Of a DNA stretch of 64,000 bases, positions 44,355-53,915 are shown in pieces. The translations under genes were made by a program, and so were the position numbers. The notes under the pieces are model-generated. The model saw nothing but the letters and a program-made list of their open reading frames with translations. It did no database searches and had not been told where the DNA came from. Numbering within the stretch: position 1 is the first letter of the stretch; each line of letters opens with the position of its first letter. This stretch comes from Collimonas antrihumi (GTDB taxonomy: Bacteria; Pseudomonadota; Gammaproteobacteria; Burkholderiales; Burkholderiaceae_D): positions 1 through 64,000 of the forward strand of contig NZ_JAGQED010000003.1 of assembly GCF_018304965.1 (NCBI RefSeq), given 5' to 3'.

Positions 44355-47300
44355 CAATATTGTTCGCTATTGCCTGCAAAAACGCTATGCCGTCATTCTG
44401 GTGACACTGATGGTGACATTGTTCGGCTATTACTCGTGGACCCGGATGGCGGTCGAGGCCTATCCCGAGTTATCCGATGTAACCGCGCAAGTGACCACGC
44501 AAGTGCCAGGCCTGGCTGCCGAGGAAATCGAGCAGCAGGTCACCATTCCGCTGGAACGGCACTTGAGCGGTACGCCAGGACTGGTGCACATGCGGTCGTC
44601 CAGCACTTTCGGCTTGTCGCTGATTACGCTGACATTCAAGGACGGTGCGGAAGACTACTGGGAGCGCCAGCGCGTCACCGAACGCATCGCGCAAGCCGCT
44701 CTGCCTGCCGGTATCACACCCAGCCTGGATTCTGTGACCAGTCCTGCCGGCGAAATCTATCGCTATACGCTGGAATCCGACAGCAAGAATCTGATGGAGC
44801 TGTCCGAGATCCAGCGCTGGATCGTGATCCCGGAGTTGCAGCAAGTTCCCGGCATTGCTGAAGTCGGCAACTTTGGGGGCCTGACGATGGAGTATCAACT
44901 GGAAGTCGATCAGAAGCAGTTGGACCGTTTTGGCGTAGCTTTGTCGGACGTGACCACCGCCATCAGCAACAATAACGCCAACGCCGGCGGCAGCCGCATC
45001 ACGCGTGGCGAACAGGGTTATGTCGTGCGCGGCATCGGCCTGATGCGCAGCCTGACCGACCTCGGCAACGTGGTGGTCAAGCAAACCAATGGCGTGCCGG
45101 TGCTGGTGCGTGATCTGGGCAAGCTGCAATATAGCCACCAGGAACGGCAGGGCATTCTCGGAAAAAACAATAATCCCGACACTATCCAGGGCATCGTCAA
45201 ACTGCTGAAGTATCAGAATGCATCGGAAGTCATCAAGGATGTGCATGCCAAGGTAGATCAGCTGCAAAAGCAGCTGGCGCCTATGGATGTCAAGATCGTG
45301 CCGTATATCGATCGCGATGATTTGATCCAGTTGACCATCCACAAGGTCGGCCATACCGTCATGGAGGGTATCGGCCTGGTCTGCATCGTCCTGATTCTGT
45401 TTCTTGGCAGCCCGCGCAGCGCGCTGGTGGCTGCAGTGACGATTCCACTGGCGCTGGTGACGGTGTTCATCATGATGTACCTGACCAAGATGCCGGCCAA
45501 CCTGTTTTCTCTGGGGGCGATTGACTTCGGCATCATTGTCGATGGCGCGATCGTGGTCACCGAGGCGATCTTGCGCAGGCGCGAAGCCAGGCCTGAGGTT
45601 GAACTGACCGAGACTGACGTGCGCGATGCCACCACCGAAGTGATCCGGCCGATTTTCTTCGCTACCTTGATTATTATCGTCGCCTATTTGCCGCTGTTCG
45701 CTTTCGAGCGCGCCGAAGGAAAATTGCTGTCGCCGATGGCTTTCACCGTAGCCTACGCATTGATCGGGGCTTTGTTGTGCAGCCTGGTGCTGGTGCCCGG
45801 GCTGGCCTATATGGCATTGCACAAGCCGCGCCGGATTTTTCATAACAAGCCGCTTGAATGGCTCAGCGCCGGCTACCGGAAAGCCCTGGGTCGCTTGCTG
45901 GACAATCCCGTCGTTTCGTATGGGATTGGCGCAGCAGCGCTAGTCGCCGTGATCGTATTAGGCGCCGCTACCGGTCGTGAATTCATGCCGAACCTGGATG
46001 AGGGCACGCTTTGGCTGCAGGTACAAATGCCATCGGGCCTGTCGCTGGAAAAGGGTAGCGAGATGGCTAGCGAATTGCGCCGCACGTTGCTGGAGTTCCC
46101 TGAGGTGTCGTATGCGGTGACCCAGCTCGGCCGCAGCGATGACGGCACCGATCCGTGGACGCCGTCGCATATGGAAGTGCCGGTAGGCCTGAAACCGTAC
46201 AGCACCTGGCCCGACGGTGAAACCAAGGAACAATTTGTACGCCGGCTCAACGCGCGTCTGTCGCAGCTGCCTGGTTTTTCAGTCGGTATCAGCCAGCCGA
46301 TCAGCGATGGCGTCAACGATGCAGTGGGCGGTGCGCACAGTCCGCTGGTAATTCGCGTGTATGGCGACGATTTCAAGGAGCTGCGCCGTATCGGCAATCA
46401 AATCGTCGAGGTGCTGCATGGCGTGAAAGGTTCTGCCGACGTGGCGATTTTCCAGGAGCCTCCGGTGCCGCAGGTGTCGATCGACATTGATCGTGCTGCC
46501 ACCGCGCGCCTGGGGATTAACGTGGCCGATGTCGCTAATCTGATTCAAACCGGTATCGGCGGCGCGCCAGTCACCCAGTTGTTTGTGGCGGACAAGGTGC
46601 ATAACGTCACGGTGCGCTTCCCCAAGAGCAGCCGCAATAATCCGGAAGCGCTGGGAAATTTGTTGTTGACTACTGCTGGCGGCGCGCGGATTCCGCTGTC
46701 GCAGGTGGCGCATATCCGCACCACCACCGGCGAGAGCACGATTGCCCATGAGAATACGCATCGCCAGCTGACCGTTCGCCTGGACTATGCGGATCGCGAT
46801 TTGTCGTCGTATTACAAGGACGCGCAAGCCCAGGTGGCGCAGAAAGTGCAATTCGATAAAACCAGATACCGTCTCGAATGGGCCGGGCAATTCGAGAACC
46901 AGGAGCGGGCGCAATCGCGCTTGATACTGGTATTCGGCCTGGTATTGGGTTTGATGGCGATAATTTTATATGCGGGTTTCGGCAAGCTGCGGCAAGCATT
47001 GCTGATCCTGGGCGTGGTGCCGCTGGCTGCACTAGGGGGCTTGATCGCGTTGCGGGTTACCAGCGGCACGATCAACGTCGCTACCGGCGTCGGTTTCATT
47101 GCGTTGTTTGGCGTGGCGGTGCAGAACGGCATCATCATGGTATCCAATATCAATCGGGTCCGGCGGCAAGGCGTGGAGTTGCTGGAAGCGGTTCTGGCGG
47201 GCGCCTTCGAACGTTTCCGGCCGGTGCTGATGACGGCAACCGTGGCCTCGGTAGGCATGCTGCCGGCGGCCCTGGCCACCGGTGTCGGCACCGATGTCCA

Positions 47301-47442
47301 GCGCGGTTTGGCAACGGTGGTGGTGGGCGGCCTGATTGTCGCCACCCTGCTGACGCTGTTCATCCTGCCTGCCTTCTATTACTCGCTGGAGCGCTGGATT
47401 GAAAAACGTCGCGGGATAAGCAAAGAAAATGACGGCCGTTAG
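44347..47442 (+). CDS. RND efflux transporter, heavy-metal (HME/CzcA-like) type
   Basis: A 1031-residue inner-membrane pump with RND architecture: N-terminal helix (KRYAVILVTLMVTLFGYYSW), two large periplasmic loops and two six-helix bundles. The TM4 motif reads AIDFGIIVDGAIVVTEAILR, close to the DFGx3DGAx3VE motif of metal-exporting HME pumps but with TEA where VEN is usual. That difference may point to a different metal or an organic substrate. The proton-relay aspartates of TM4 are present. It forms a tripartite system with its neighbours. Confidence 0.9.
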   Translation: MINNIVRYCLQKRYAVILVTLMVTLFGYYSWTRMAVEAYPELSDVTAQVTTQVPGLAAEEIEQQVTIPLERHLSGTPGLVHMRSSSTFGLSLITLTFKDGAEDYWERQRVTERIAQAALPAGITPSLDSVTSPAGEIYRYTLESDSKNLMELSEIQRWIVIPELQQVPGIAEVGNFGGLTMEYQLEVDQKQLDRFGVALSDVTTAISNNNANAGGSRITRGEQGYVVRGIGLMRSLTDLGNVVVKQTNGVPVLVRDLGKLQYSHQERQGILGKNNNPDTIQGIVKLLKYQNASEVIKDVHAKVDQLQKQLAPMDVKIVPYIDRDDLIQLTIHKVGHTVMEGIGLVCIVLILFLGSPRSALVAAVTIPLALVTVFIMMYLTKMPANLFSLGAIDFGIIVDGAIVVTEAILRRREARPEVELTETDVRDATTEVIRPIFFATLIIIVAYLPLFAFERAEGKLLSPMAFTVAYALIGALLCSLVLVPGLAYMALHKPRRIFHNKPLEWLSAGYRKALGRLLDNPVVSYGIGAAALVAVIVLGAATGREFMPNLDEGTLWLQVQMPSGLSLEKGSEMASELRRTLLEFPEVSYAVTQLGRSDDGTDPWTPSHMEVPVGLKPYSTWPDGETKEQFVRRLNARLSQLPGFSVGISQPISDGVNDAVGGAHSPLVIRVYGDDFKELRRIGNQIVEVLHGVKGSADVAIFQEPPVPQVSIDIDRAATARLGINVADVANLIQTGIGGAPVTQLFVADKVHNVTVRFPKSSRNNPEALGNLLLTTAGGARIPLSQVAHIRTTTGESTIAHENTHRQLTVRLDYADRDLSSYYKDAQAQVAQKVQFDKTRYRLEWAGQFENQERAQSRLILVFGLVLGLMAIILYAGFGKLRQALLILGVVPLAALGGLIALRVTSGTINVATGVGFIALFGVAVQNGIIMVSNINRVRRQGVELLEAVLAGAFERFRPVLMTATVASVGMLPAALATGVGTDVQRGLATVVVGGLIVATLLTLFILPAFYYSLERWIEKRRGISKENDGR

Positions 47443-47478
47443 AGCGGACGATCGAACCAATCTTGAGCAGGTGAAAAC

Positions 47479-48963
47479 ATGAGCGCAATTGATTTTAAAC
47501 TCAAGGCTTCAGCGCTGGCGGTGCTAATGGCACTATCAGGCTGCGCGGCCGGGCCGGATTTTAAACAGCCGGATGCGCCTCAGGTGCAGGGATATACCAA
47601 AGAGCCGCTGCAAGCAAAAACCTCTGCCGCGGCTACCGTGGGTGGTGATACACAGCAGTTTGTCGATGGCATGGACATTCCTGCCCAGTGGTGGACGCTG
47701 TTCAATTCGCCGGCATTGAATGCCGTGATCGAAGAAGCACTGAAGGCCAGCCCGGATTTGCAATCGGCCCAGGCGGCGCTGCGTGCAGCGCAGGAACAGG
47801 TGTCGGTCCAGCAGGGGGCGTTTTTCCCAAGCGTCAACGCCAGCCTGACGCCGACCCGGCAGAAGCAGCCGGAGTCGGCCGGGCAGGGCACTTCGCCATT
47901 CAATCTGCACACAGCGCAGGTCAGTGTGTCTTACACGCTGGATGCGTTCGGCGGCAATCGGCGCCAGGTAGAGGGTTTGCAGGCGCAGGCTGAACAGCAG
48001 AAGTTTTTGCTGGAAGCGGCTTACCTGACGCTGACCTCGAATGTGGTGGCTGCGGCAGTACAGGAAGCCGGACTACGAGCGCAGATAACCGCGACGCAGG
48101 AAGTGCTTAAGCTCCAGGCGGAATTGCTTGAATTGTTGCAGCGTCAGTATGCATTAGGCGACGTCGCCCAAGCCGACGTCCTGACGCAACAGGCGGCGCT
48201 GGCGCAGACCCGGGCCAGTTTGCCGCCCTTGCAGAAATCCCTGGCGCAACAACGGAATCGCTTGACCGCTTTGGCCGGGCGTTTCCCAAGCCAGGAGCTG
48301 GAGCAGAAGTTCGATCTTGCCAGCCTCAGCCTGCCGCAGCAATTACCGGTCAGCCTGCCGTCCAGCCTGGTGCGGCAACGGCCGGACGTGCGTGCGGCGG
48401 AAGAGCAGTTGCATGCTGCCAGTGCCGCGGTTGGTGTTGCTACTGCAAACATGCTGCCGCAGATTACTCTGAGCGCAAATATCGGCAGTGCGGCGGCGGA
48501 GATGGGGAATTTATTTACTTCGGGTACCGGTTTGTGGAGTCTGGTTGGCGGTCTGACGCAACCCTTGTTTGCCGGCGGCGCGTTGCTGCATAAGAAGCGC
48601 GCTTCGGAAGCCTTGCTGGAGCAGGCTGCGGCGCAGTATAAAAGTACAGTGATCCTTGCCTTCCAGAACGTTGCCGACAGTTTACGCGCCTTGCAATACG
48701 ATGCCGATGCGTTGCAGGCGCAGGCCATCGCCGAACGTGCTGCCGCGCACAGTCTTGATATCTCGCGAAAATCGGTGCAGCTGGGGGCGTCCAGTCCGCA
48801 GACTTTATTGGCGGCGCAACAAACCTACCAGCAAGCGGTAATCAATCTGGCGCAAGCGCAGGCGGCGCGGTTTGCCGATACGGCGGCCTTGTTTCAAGCT
48901 TTGGGAGGAGGGTGGTGGAATCGCGGGGGCGATAAGAGTTTAGGCAGATTAGCAACACAGTAG
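47479..48963 (+). CDS. Outer-membrane efflux lipoprotein (NodT/TolC family)
   Basis: A 494-residue outer-membrane channel. The lipobox LSGCAAGPDF places the acylated cysteine near residue 22. The two OEP repeats are visible (LNAVIEEALKASPDLQSAQAALR, and NMLPQITLSANIGSAAAEMG with RQRPDVRAAEEQLHAASAAVG). It completes the tripartite pump, 36 bases after the RND gene. thrS leader signals start right after its stop. Confidence 0.9.
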   Translation: MSAIDFKLKASALAVLMALSGCAAGPDFKQPDAPQVQGYTKEPLQAKTSAAATVGGDTQQFVDGMDIPAQWWTLFNSPALNAVIEEALKASPDLQSAQAALRAAQEQVSVQQGAFFPSVNASLTPTRQKQPESAGQGTSPFNLHTAQVSVSYTLDAFGGNRRQVEGLQAQAEQQKFLLEAAYLTLTSNVVAAAVQEAGLRAQITATQEVLKLQAELLELLQRQYALGDVAQADVLTQQAALAQTRASLPPLQKSLAQQRNRLTALAGRFPSQELEQKFDLASLSLPQQLPVSLPSSLVRQRPDVRAAEEQLHAASAAVGVATANMLPQITLSANIGSAAAEMGNLFTSGTGLWSLVGGLTQPLFAGGALLHKKRASEALLEQAAAQYKSTVILAFQNVADSLRALQYDADALQAQAIAERAAAHSLDISRKSVQLGASSPQTLLAAQQTYQQAVINLAQAQAARFADTAALFQALGGGWWNRGGDKSLGRLATQ

Positions 48964-48972
48964 CTCGTTCAC

Positions 48973-49003
48973 TTGCCATGCTGCACCCGTTTTCTGGTAT
49001 GAT
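48973..49003 (+). promoter_or_regulatory. Candidate thrS promoter
   Basis: TTGCCA (48973-48978) and an extended -10, TGG-TATGAT (48995-49003), are 19 bases apart. The start would fall near 49010, giving a leader of about 280 bases before thrS. Confidence 0.5.
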
Positions 49004-49098
49004 CGGTAGCATTCTGTTGTCGCCGCTGTTGTCACTATTTGCGGCGGATCAATTAAAACGAATTCAACATCTGTAAGAGCGAGAAAGGCATCCCGGTT

Positions 49099-49140
49099 AT
49101 GACACCGCGAACTACCACCACAATCTGTGAGCGACGCTAG
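49099..49140 (+). CDS. thrS leader peptide, threonine-rich
   Basis: A 13-codon frame reading MTPRTTTTICERR. Five of 13 residues are threonine, with four in a row at 49111-49122 (ACT ACC ACC ACA). AAAGG at 49084-49088 is 10 bases upstream. It is followed at once by mutually exclusive hairpins (49145-49197). This is the layout of a ribosome-mediated attenuator that senses charged tRNA-Thr, ahead of the threonyl-tRNA synthetase gene. Its small size means coding status rests on this design and on composition, not on length. Confidence 0.75.
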   Translation: MTPRTTTTICERR

Positions 49141-49144
49141 TCGA

Positions 49145-49197
49145 GGCCTTTTTCTACCTGCATGATGAAAAAAGCGCGGCTGGTCCGCGTTTTTTTT
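49145..49197 (+). terminator. thrS attenuator: antiterminator and terminator
   Basis: Terminator: CGCGG (49175-49179) pairs with CCGCG (49185-49189), extended by A6/U, and ends in T8 (49190-49197). Antiterminator: GGCCTTTTTC (49145-49154) pairs with GAAAAAAGC (49167-49175), removing the lower terminator strand. A ribosome finishing at the UAG (49138-49140) would cover 49145-49150 and let the terminator form. A ribosome stalled at the Thr codons would leave it free and allow read-through. Confidence 0.75.
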
Positions 49198-49286
49198 CGT
49201 CCGCATTTTTGTAATGCACGCGTCAATTCAATTTAATTCAATTCAATCCGGCGTCGTCCAGAGTGACCGCCGATATGGGGCCCAAA

Positions 49287-51194
49287 ATGATAGCAGTCAA
49301 ACTTCCTGATGGTTCACAGCGTCAATTCGAGGCGCCGCTGACTGTGGCGCAGGTCGCCGCCAGTATTGGCGCCGGTCTGGCCAAGGCGGCTTTGGCCGGC
49401 AAGGTCGACGGCAAGCTGGTGGATACTTCTTTCCTGATCGAACGCGATGTCGAGCTGGCTATCGTTACCGACAAGGACGCCGACGGCCTGGAAGTGATTC
49501 GTCATTCGACGGCGCATTTGCTGGCGTACGCGGTCAAGGAATTGTTTCCGGATGCGCAGGTAACTATCGGGCCGGTGATCGAAAACGGCTTTTACTACGA
49601 TTTTGCCTACAAGCGCCCGTTTACACCGGAAGACTTGCTGGAAATTGAAAAGAAGATGGCTGAGCTGGCGAAGAAGGATGAGCCGGTTACCCGTAAGGTC
49701 GTAGCGCGCGACGAAGCGATCGCTTATTTCGAATCGATCGGCGAAGCCTACAAGGCAGAGCTGATCGGCTCGATCCCGCAAGATCAGGAAGTTTCGCTGT
49801 ACACAGAAGGCAAGTTCACCGACTTGTGCCGCGGCCCGCACGTGCCGTCGACCGGCAAGCTGAAGGTCTTCAAGCTGATGAAGCTGGCCGGCGCCTACTG
49901 GCGTGGCGATGCAAAAAATGAAATGTTGCAGCGTGTGTATGGTACTGCCTGGGCCAAGAAGGATGAGCAAGAGGCTTATCTGCATATGCTGGAAGAGGCG
50001 GATAAGCGCGACCATCGCAAGCTGGGACGTGCGCTGGATCTGTTCCATTTCCAGGATGAGGCGCCGGGCCTGATTTTCTGGCATGCCAAGGGCTGGACTA
50101 TCTGGCAACAGGTCGAACAGTACATGCGCCGAGTATATAACGACAATGGTTATCAGGAAGTCAAGGCGCCGCAGATCCTGGATCGCTCGTTGTGGGAAAA
50201 GACCGGTCACTGGGAGAACTACCGCGAAAGCATGTTTACAACCGAGTCGGAAAACCGCAGCTACGCGCTGAAGCCGATGAACTGCCCTGGCCACATCCAG
50301 ATTTTCAATTCCAGTTTGCATAGCTATCGCGACTTGCCATTGCGTTTCGGCGAATTCGGCCAGTGCCATCGTAATGAGCCGTCTGGCGCCTTGCACGGGA
50401 TGATGCGGGTGCGCGGCTTTACCCAGGATGATGGTCATATTTTCTGTACTGAAGAACAAGTGCAGGACGAGGTTGCCGCCTTTGACAAGCTGGTGCGCCA
50501 GGTATATCTCGATTTCGGCTTTACCGAAGTGGCGGTGAAGCTGGCTTTGCGCCCTGATAAGCGGGTAGGCGAAGATGACGTCTGGGACAAAGCTGAAAAT
50601 TCCTTACGTGAAGCAATCCGTGCTTCCGGCGCCGAGTGGGAAGAATTGCCGGGCGAGGGCGCCTTCTACGGTCCGAAAATCGAGTATCACCTGAAGGATT
50701 CGATCGGCCGTTCATGGCAGTGCGGTACCATGCAGGTCGATTTTTCGATGCCGGGCCGTCTCGGTTCAGAATATGTAACAGAAGACAATGGTCGTAAAGT
50801 ACCGGTCATGCTGCACCGTGCCATCGTCGGTTCGCTGGAGCGTTTTATCGGGATGCTGATCGAAAACCACGCCGGTGCGATGCCTTTGTGGCTTGCCCCT
50901 GTGCAAGTTGTTGTTTTGAATATCTCTGACGCACAGTCGGAATATGTTCAAAATGTTGCACAAACGCTGAAAAAACAAGGGTTTAGAGTAGAGACCGATT
51001 TGCGTAATGAGAAGATTACCTATAAAATACGGCAGCATTCTTTGCAGAAGCCGCCTTATATACTGGTTGTCGGTGATAAAGAGCGGGATGCAAACACAGT
51101 GGCCGTGCGAGCGCGGGGCAATGTCGATCTGGGTGTAATGCCTATCGACGTACTGGTGGAGCGCCTCAAAAACGAGGTCGACACCAAAGCCTGA
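49287..51194 (+). CDS. thrS: Threonyl-tRNA synthetase
   Basis: Charges tRNA-Thr. It has an N-terminal TGS domain ([20 protein letters not shown]), an editing domain with [16 protein letters not shown] and the ENGFYYDF block, and the class II core with MNCPGH, the flanking [16 protein letters not shown]-like motif 2 and a C-terminal anticodon-binding domain ([20 protein letters not shown]). The ATG at 49287 begins exactly where family similarity begins; in-frame GTG 49263 and ATG 49275 are alternatives. The leader upstream suggests attenuation by threonine. infC follows. Confidence 0.96.
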   Translation: MIAVKLPDGSQRQFEAPLTVAQVAASIGAGLAKAALAGKVDGKLVDTSFLIERDVELAIVTDKDADGLEVIRHSTAHLLAYAVKELFPDAQVTIGPVIENGFYYDFAYKRPFTPEDLLEIEKKMAELAKKDEPVTRKVVARDEAIAYFESIGEAYKAELIGSIPQDQEVSLYTEGKFTDLCRGPHVPSTGKLKVFKLMKLAGAYWRGDAKNEMLQRVYGTAWAKKDEQEAYLHMLEEADKRDHRKLGRALDLFHFQDEAPGLIFWHAKGWTIWQQVEQYMRRVYNDNGYQEVKAPQILDRSLWEKTGHWENYRESMFTTESENRSYALKPMNCPGHIQIFNSSLHSYRDLPLRFGEFGQCHRNEPSGALHGMMRVRGFTQDDGHIFCTEEQVQDEVAAFDKLVRQVYLDFGFTEVAVKLALRPDKRVGEDDVWDKAENSLREAIRASGAEWEELPGEGAFYGPKIEYHLKDSIGRSWQCGTMQVDFSMPGRLGSEYVTEDNGRKVPVMLHRAIVGSLERFIGMLIENHAGAMPLWLAPVQVVVLNISDAQSEYVQNVAQTLKKQGFRVETDLRNEKITYKIRQHSLQKPPYILVVGDKERDANTVAVRARGNVDLGVMPIDVLVERLKNEVDTKA

Positions 51195-51254
51195 ACGGGG
51201 CAACCCGAAGCGCCAGAGCACGGCTTAATCATTTGATTTTTAAAGGAAACTGCA

Positions 51255-51779
51255 ATAGCTACGGACAAGTCACATCGCATCAACGGCGAAATTACTGCGC
51301 CAGAATTGCGCTTATCCGGTGTCGAGAACGAAGCACTCGGTATCGTCAGCCTGGCTGAGGCCTTCCGCCTGGCGGAAGAGGCAAACGTCGATCTGGTGGA
51401 AATCGCGCCGACGGCACAGCCGCCGGTAGCCCGTCTGATGGACTACGGCAAGTTCAAATACCAGGAGCAGAAGAAGGCGCACGAAGCCAAGTTGAAGCAG
51501 AAGGTCATTCTGGTGAAGGAAGTCAAATTCCGCCCGGGTACCGATGATGGGGATTACAACATCAAGCTGCGCAATTTGACCCGGTTCCTGGATGAGGACG
51601 GCGATAAAGTCAAAATCACCCTGCGTTTCCGCGGTCGTGAAATGGCGCATCAGGATATCGGTGTGCGCATGCTTGAACGTCTGAAGCAAGACCTGGAGCC
51701 GTACGGACAGGTCGAGCAGTGGCCGAAGATGGAAGGACGCCAGATGATCATGATCATCGGTCCCAAGAAGAAGAAGTAG
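51255..51779 (+). CDS. infC: Translation initiation factor IF-3, ATA start codon
   Basis: Binds the 30S subunit and checks start codons. The family N-terminus [20 protein letters not shown] reads directly from an ATA codon at 51255, with AAGGA (51243-51247) 7 bases upstream. No ATG, GTG or TTG lies between; the first TTG (51306) would lose 17 conserved residues. E. coli infC likewise starts with a non-standard codon (AUU), giving autoregulation by IF-3. Domains: N-domain to about 80, linker, C-domain ending MIIGPKKKK. 174 residues. Confidence 0.93.
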   Translation: MATDKSHRINGEITAPELRLSGVENEALGIVSLAEAFRLAEEANVDLVEIAPTAQPPVARLMDYGKFKYQEQKKAHEAKLKQKVILVKEVKFRPGTDDGDYNIKLRNLTRFLDEDGDKVKITLRFRGREMAHQDIGVRMLERLKQDLEPYGQVEQWPKMEGRQMIMIIGPKKKK

Positions 51780-51784
51780 TAGTA

Positions 51785-51856
51785 GGGTGGGCAAGGTTTT
51801 TTGCCCACGCGTTGTACCCGAATATGGGAATTCCGCGTGGGCAAAATGCCCACCCT
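51785..51856 (+). repeat. GGGTGGGCAA palindromic repeat pair, copy 1
   Basis: Two inverted modules, GGGTGGGCAA..TTGCCCACGCG and GCGTGGGCA..TGCCCACCCT, mirror each other around an AT-richer centre. A second copy is at 62362-62479. The pair lies between infC and rpmI inside a ribosomal operon. Confidence 0.8.
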
Positions 51857-51984
51857 GCAAAATCTGGCTGTGGTTGTCGTTCAGCTGGGTTTAAACAAGT
51901 GAGAGCAGGCATCCAAGCGTAACGATATGTTGCCACCTGCAATCATGTTAAAAAAGGAGCTGTCCCTAGAGGACAGATAGTGTC

Positions 51985-52182
51985 ATGCCAAAAATGAAGA
52001 CGAAAAGCAGCGCCAAAAAGCGCTTTCGTGTGCGTCCGGGTGGAACAGTCAAGCGCGGTCAAGCGTTCAAACGCCACATCCTGACCAAGAAGACCACCAA
52101 AAACAAACGTCAATTGCGCGGTTCCGTTGGGGTCAATGACCACAACATGGTATCCGTTTCGCGCATGTTGCCGAACGCTTAA
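51985..52182 (+). CDS. rpmI: 50S ribosomal protein L35
   Basis: A 65-residue, highly basic protein: [20 protein letters not shown], then the [20 protein letters not shown] block and final RMLPNA. Typical length and order between infC and rplT. It would be co-transcribed with rplT; the palindromic element upstream might separate it from infC. Confidence 0.97.
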   Translation: MPKMKTKSSAKKRFRVRPGGTVKRGQAFKRHILTKKTTKNKRQLRGSVGVNDHNMVSVSRMLPNA

Positions 52183-52202
52183 CCTCATACTAAGGAGTTA
52201 TT

Positions 52203-52562
52203 ATGCCTAGAGTAAAACGTGGGGTTACAGCTCGTGCCCGTCATAAAAAAATCTTGGTGCAAGCCAAGGGTTACCGCGGTCGTCGCAGTAAAGTCTATCG
52301 CGTAGCCAAGCAAGCGGTTATGCGCGCTGGTCAATACGCATACCGTGACCGTCGTAACAAGAAGCGCGTATTCCGTGCATTGTGGATCGCCCGTATCAAC
52401 GCCGCTTCGCGTGAGCATGGCGTTACATACAGCGTATTCATGAACGGTCTGAAGCGTGCTTCGATCGAACTGGACCGTAAGGTTCTGGCTGATATGGCAG
52501 TGATGGACAAGCCAGCGTTTGCTGCGATTGTCAATCAAGTCAAGGCCAACATCGCTGCGTAA
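52203..52562 (+). CDS. rplT: 50S ribosomal protein L20
   Basis: A 119-residue basic protein opening [20 protein letters not shown], with [20 protein letters not shown] and the [19 protein letters not shown] block. Assembly-initiating L20 of the large subunit and, in other bacteria, a translational repressor of its own operon. AAGGAG precedes the ATG, 20 bases after rpmI. Confidence 0.97.
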   Translation: MPRVKRGVTARARHKKILVQAKGYRGRRSKVYRVAKQAVMRAGQYAYRDRRNKKRVFRALWIARINAASREHGVTYSVFMNGLKRASIELDRKVLADMAVMDKPAFAAIVNQVKANIAA

Positions 52563-52582
52563 GTAATTTATTTACGTAGTTT

Positions 52583-52666
52583 TGCCATCGCTGCAGGGTT
52601 GATTCTGCAGTGTGGCAATCCCGAGCGGGGCAGAGGTCAACACCTTGTGCCCCGTTTGTGTTTTTA
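52583..52666 (+). terminator. Tandem hairpins between rplT and pheS, second terminator-like
   Basis: Hairpin 1 (52583-52619): TTGCCA and GCTGCAG pair with CTGCAG and TGGCAA. Hairpin 2 (52627-52655): CGGGGCA, AGGT pair with ACCT, TGCCCCG, and TTTGTGTTTTT follows. Hairpin 2 resembles a terminator or attenuator in the 161-base gap. I found no Phe-rich leader reading frame. Confidence 0.65.
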
Positions 52667-52723
52667 ACCGTCGGTCTTTTAAAGATTGGCGTATTTCGGC
52701 TTCCACTGGAGCAGGAAAACTGC

Positions 52724-53740
52724 ATGAACTCCCTAGAACAATTAGTAACGCAAGCCCAAGCTGATTTCATTGCCGCTGCCGATGCCGCCGCGCTGGAAAA
52801 TGCGAAGGCCAAGTATCTCGGCAAGACCGGTCAGATCACCGAGCAAATGAAGGGGTTGGGCAAACTGGCTGCAGATGAACGCAAAGTCCAGGGCGCAGTC
52901 ATCAACCAGGCCAAAGAGCAGATCGAAGCCGCGCTGACTGCGCGCCGTGATGCATTGGCCAACGCGCAGATGCAAGAGCGTCTGAATGCCGAAGCGATCG
53001 ATGTCACCTTGCCGGGCCGCGGCCGAGGCGTAGGCGGTATCCATCCGGTGATGCGCTCGTGGCAGCGTATCGAAGAAATTTTCCGTTCGATCGGTTTCGA
53101 TGTGGCTGACGGCCCCGAAATCGAAACCGACTGGACCAACTTTACTGCATTGAACAGCCCGGAGAACCATCCGGCGCGCTCGATGCAGGACACTTTCTAT
53201 ATCGATGGCAAGGACAGCGACGGCAAGCAACTGCTGCTGCGCACTCATACCAGTCCGATGCAGGTGCGTTATGCGCGCATGAACAAGCCGCCGATCAAGG
53301 TTATCGCGCCGGGCCGCACTTATCGTGTCGACAGCGACGCCACCCACTCGCCGATGTTCCATCAGGTTGAAGGTTTGTGGATCGCCGAAGACATCAGTTT
53401 CGCCGACCTCAAGGGCGTGTACCTGAATTTCGTCAAGGCGTTCTTTGAAACCGACGATTTGCAAGTGCGTTTCCGTCCATCTTATTTCCCGTTCACCGAG
53501 CCTTCGGCCGAGATCGACATTGCCTTCGGCAGCGGTCCGCTGAAAGGGCGCTGGCTGGAAGTATCCGGCGCCGGCCAGGTGCATCCTAACGTGGTGCGCA
53601 ACATGGGCCTGGATCCGGAACAGTTCATCGGTTTCGCGTTCGGCTCCGGTATCGAACGCCTGACGATGCTGCGTTATGGCATCAACGATCTGCGCCTGTT
53701 CTATGAAGGCGATCTGCGGTTCCTGAAACAATTTAATTAA
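52724..53740 (+). CDS. pheS: Phenylalanyl-tRNA synthetase alpha subunit
   Basis: Catalytic subunit; charges tRNA-Phe with PheT. 338 residues: N-terminal coiled region ([20 protein letters not shown], then [19 protein letters not shown]), class II core with [33 protein letters not shown] and [20 protein letters not shown], ending [18 protein letters not shown]. The ATG at 52724 is chosen by family alignment and AGGAAA upstream. Confidence 0.96.
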   Translation: MNSLEQLVTQAQADFIAAADAAALENAKAKYLGKTGQITEQMKGLGKLAADERKVQGAVINQAKEQIEAALTARRDALANAQMQERLNAEAIDVTLPGRGRGVGGIHPVMRSWQRIEEIFRSIGFDVADGPEIETDWTNFTALNSPENHPARSMQDTFYIDGKDSDGKQLLLRTHTSPMQVRYARMNKPPIKVIAPGRTYRVDSDATHSPMFHQVEGLWIAEDISFADLKGVYLNFVKAFFETDDLQVRFRPSYFPFTEPSAEIDIAFGSGPLKGRWLEVSGAGQVHPNVVRNMGLDPEQFIGFAFGSGIERLTMLRYGINDLRLFYEGDLRFLKQFN

Positions 53741-53775
53741 ACTGTCGCTGTTCAGTGCTAACACTAACACCACTC

Positions 53776-53844
53776 CGTCATCCCCGCGAACGCGGGGATC
53801 CAGTTTGCCAAGCAAGATGGATTCCCGCGTTCGCGGGAACGACG
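53776..53844 (+). repeat. CCCCGCGAACGCGGGG palindromic pair, copy 1
   Basis: Module CGTCATCCCCGCGAACGCGG extends to 53803 and mirrored module GGATTCCCGCGTTCGCGGGA starts at 53819. Each contains its own hairpin. The same pair recurs at 60409-60485. It lies in the 175-base gap between pheS and pheT, where no gene is seen. Confidence 0.85.
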
Positions 53845-53915
53845 CGGATGGTGATTTTCTGCAAGCGCTGAATAGTCACCTAAAATCCTGATACAGGTTT
53901 TTGAAGGTTTTACCT

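Noticed and set aside
44470-45843. 457-residue open frame on the minus strand
   Set aside because: Antisense to the RND pump gene; His/Gln-rich shadow typical of GC-rich genes.
52563-52723. Phe-rich leader peptide before pheS
   Set aside because: No short frame with consecutive Phe codons was found, unlike the clear Thr frame before thrS.
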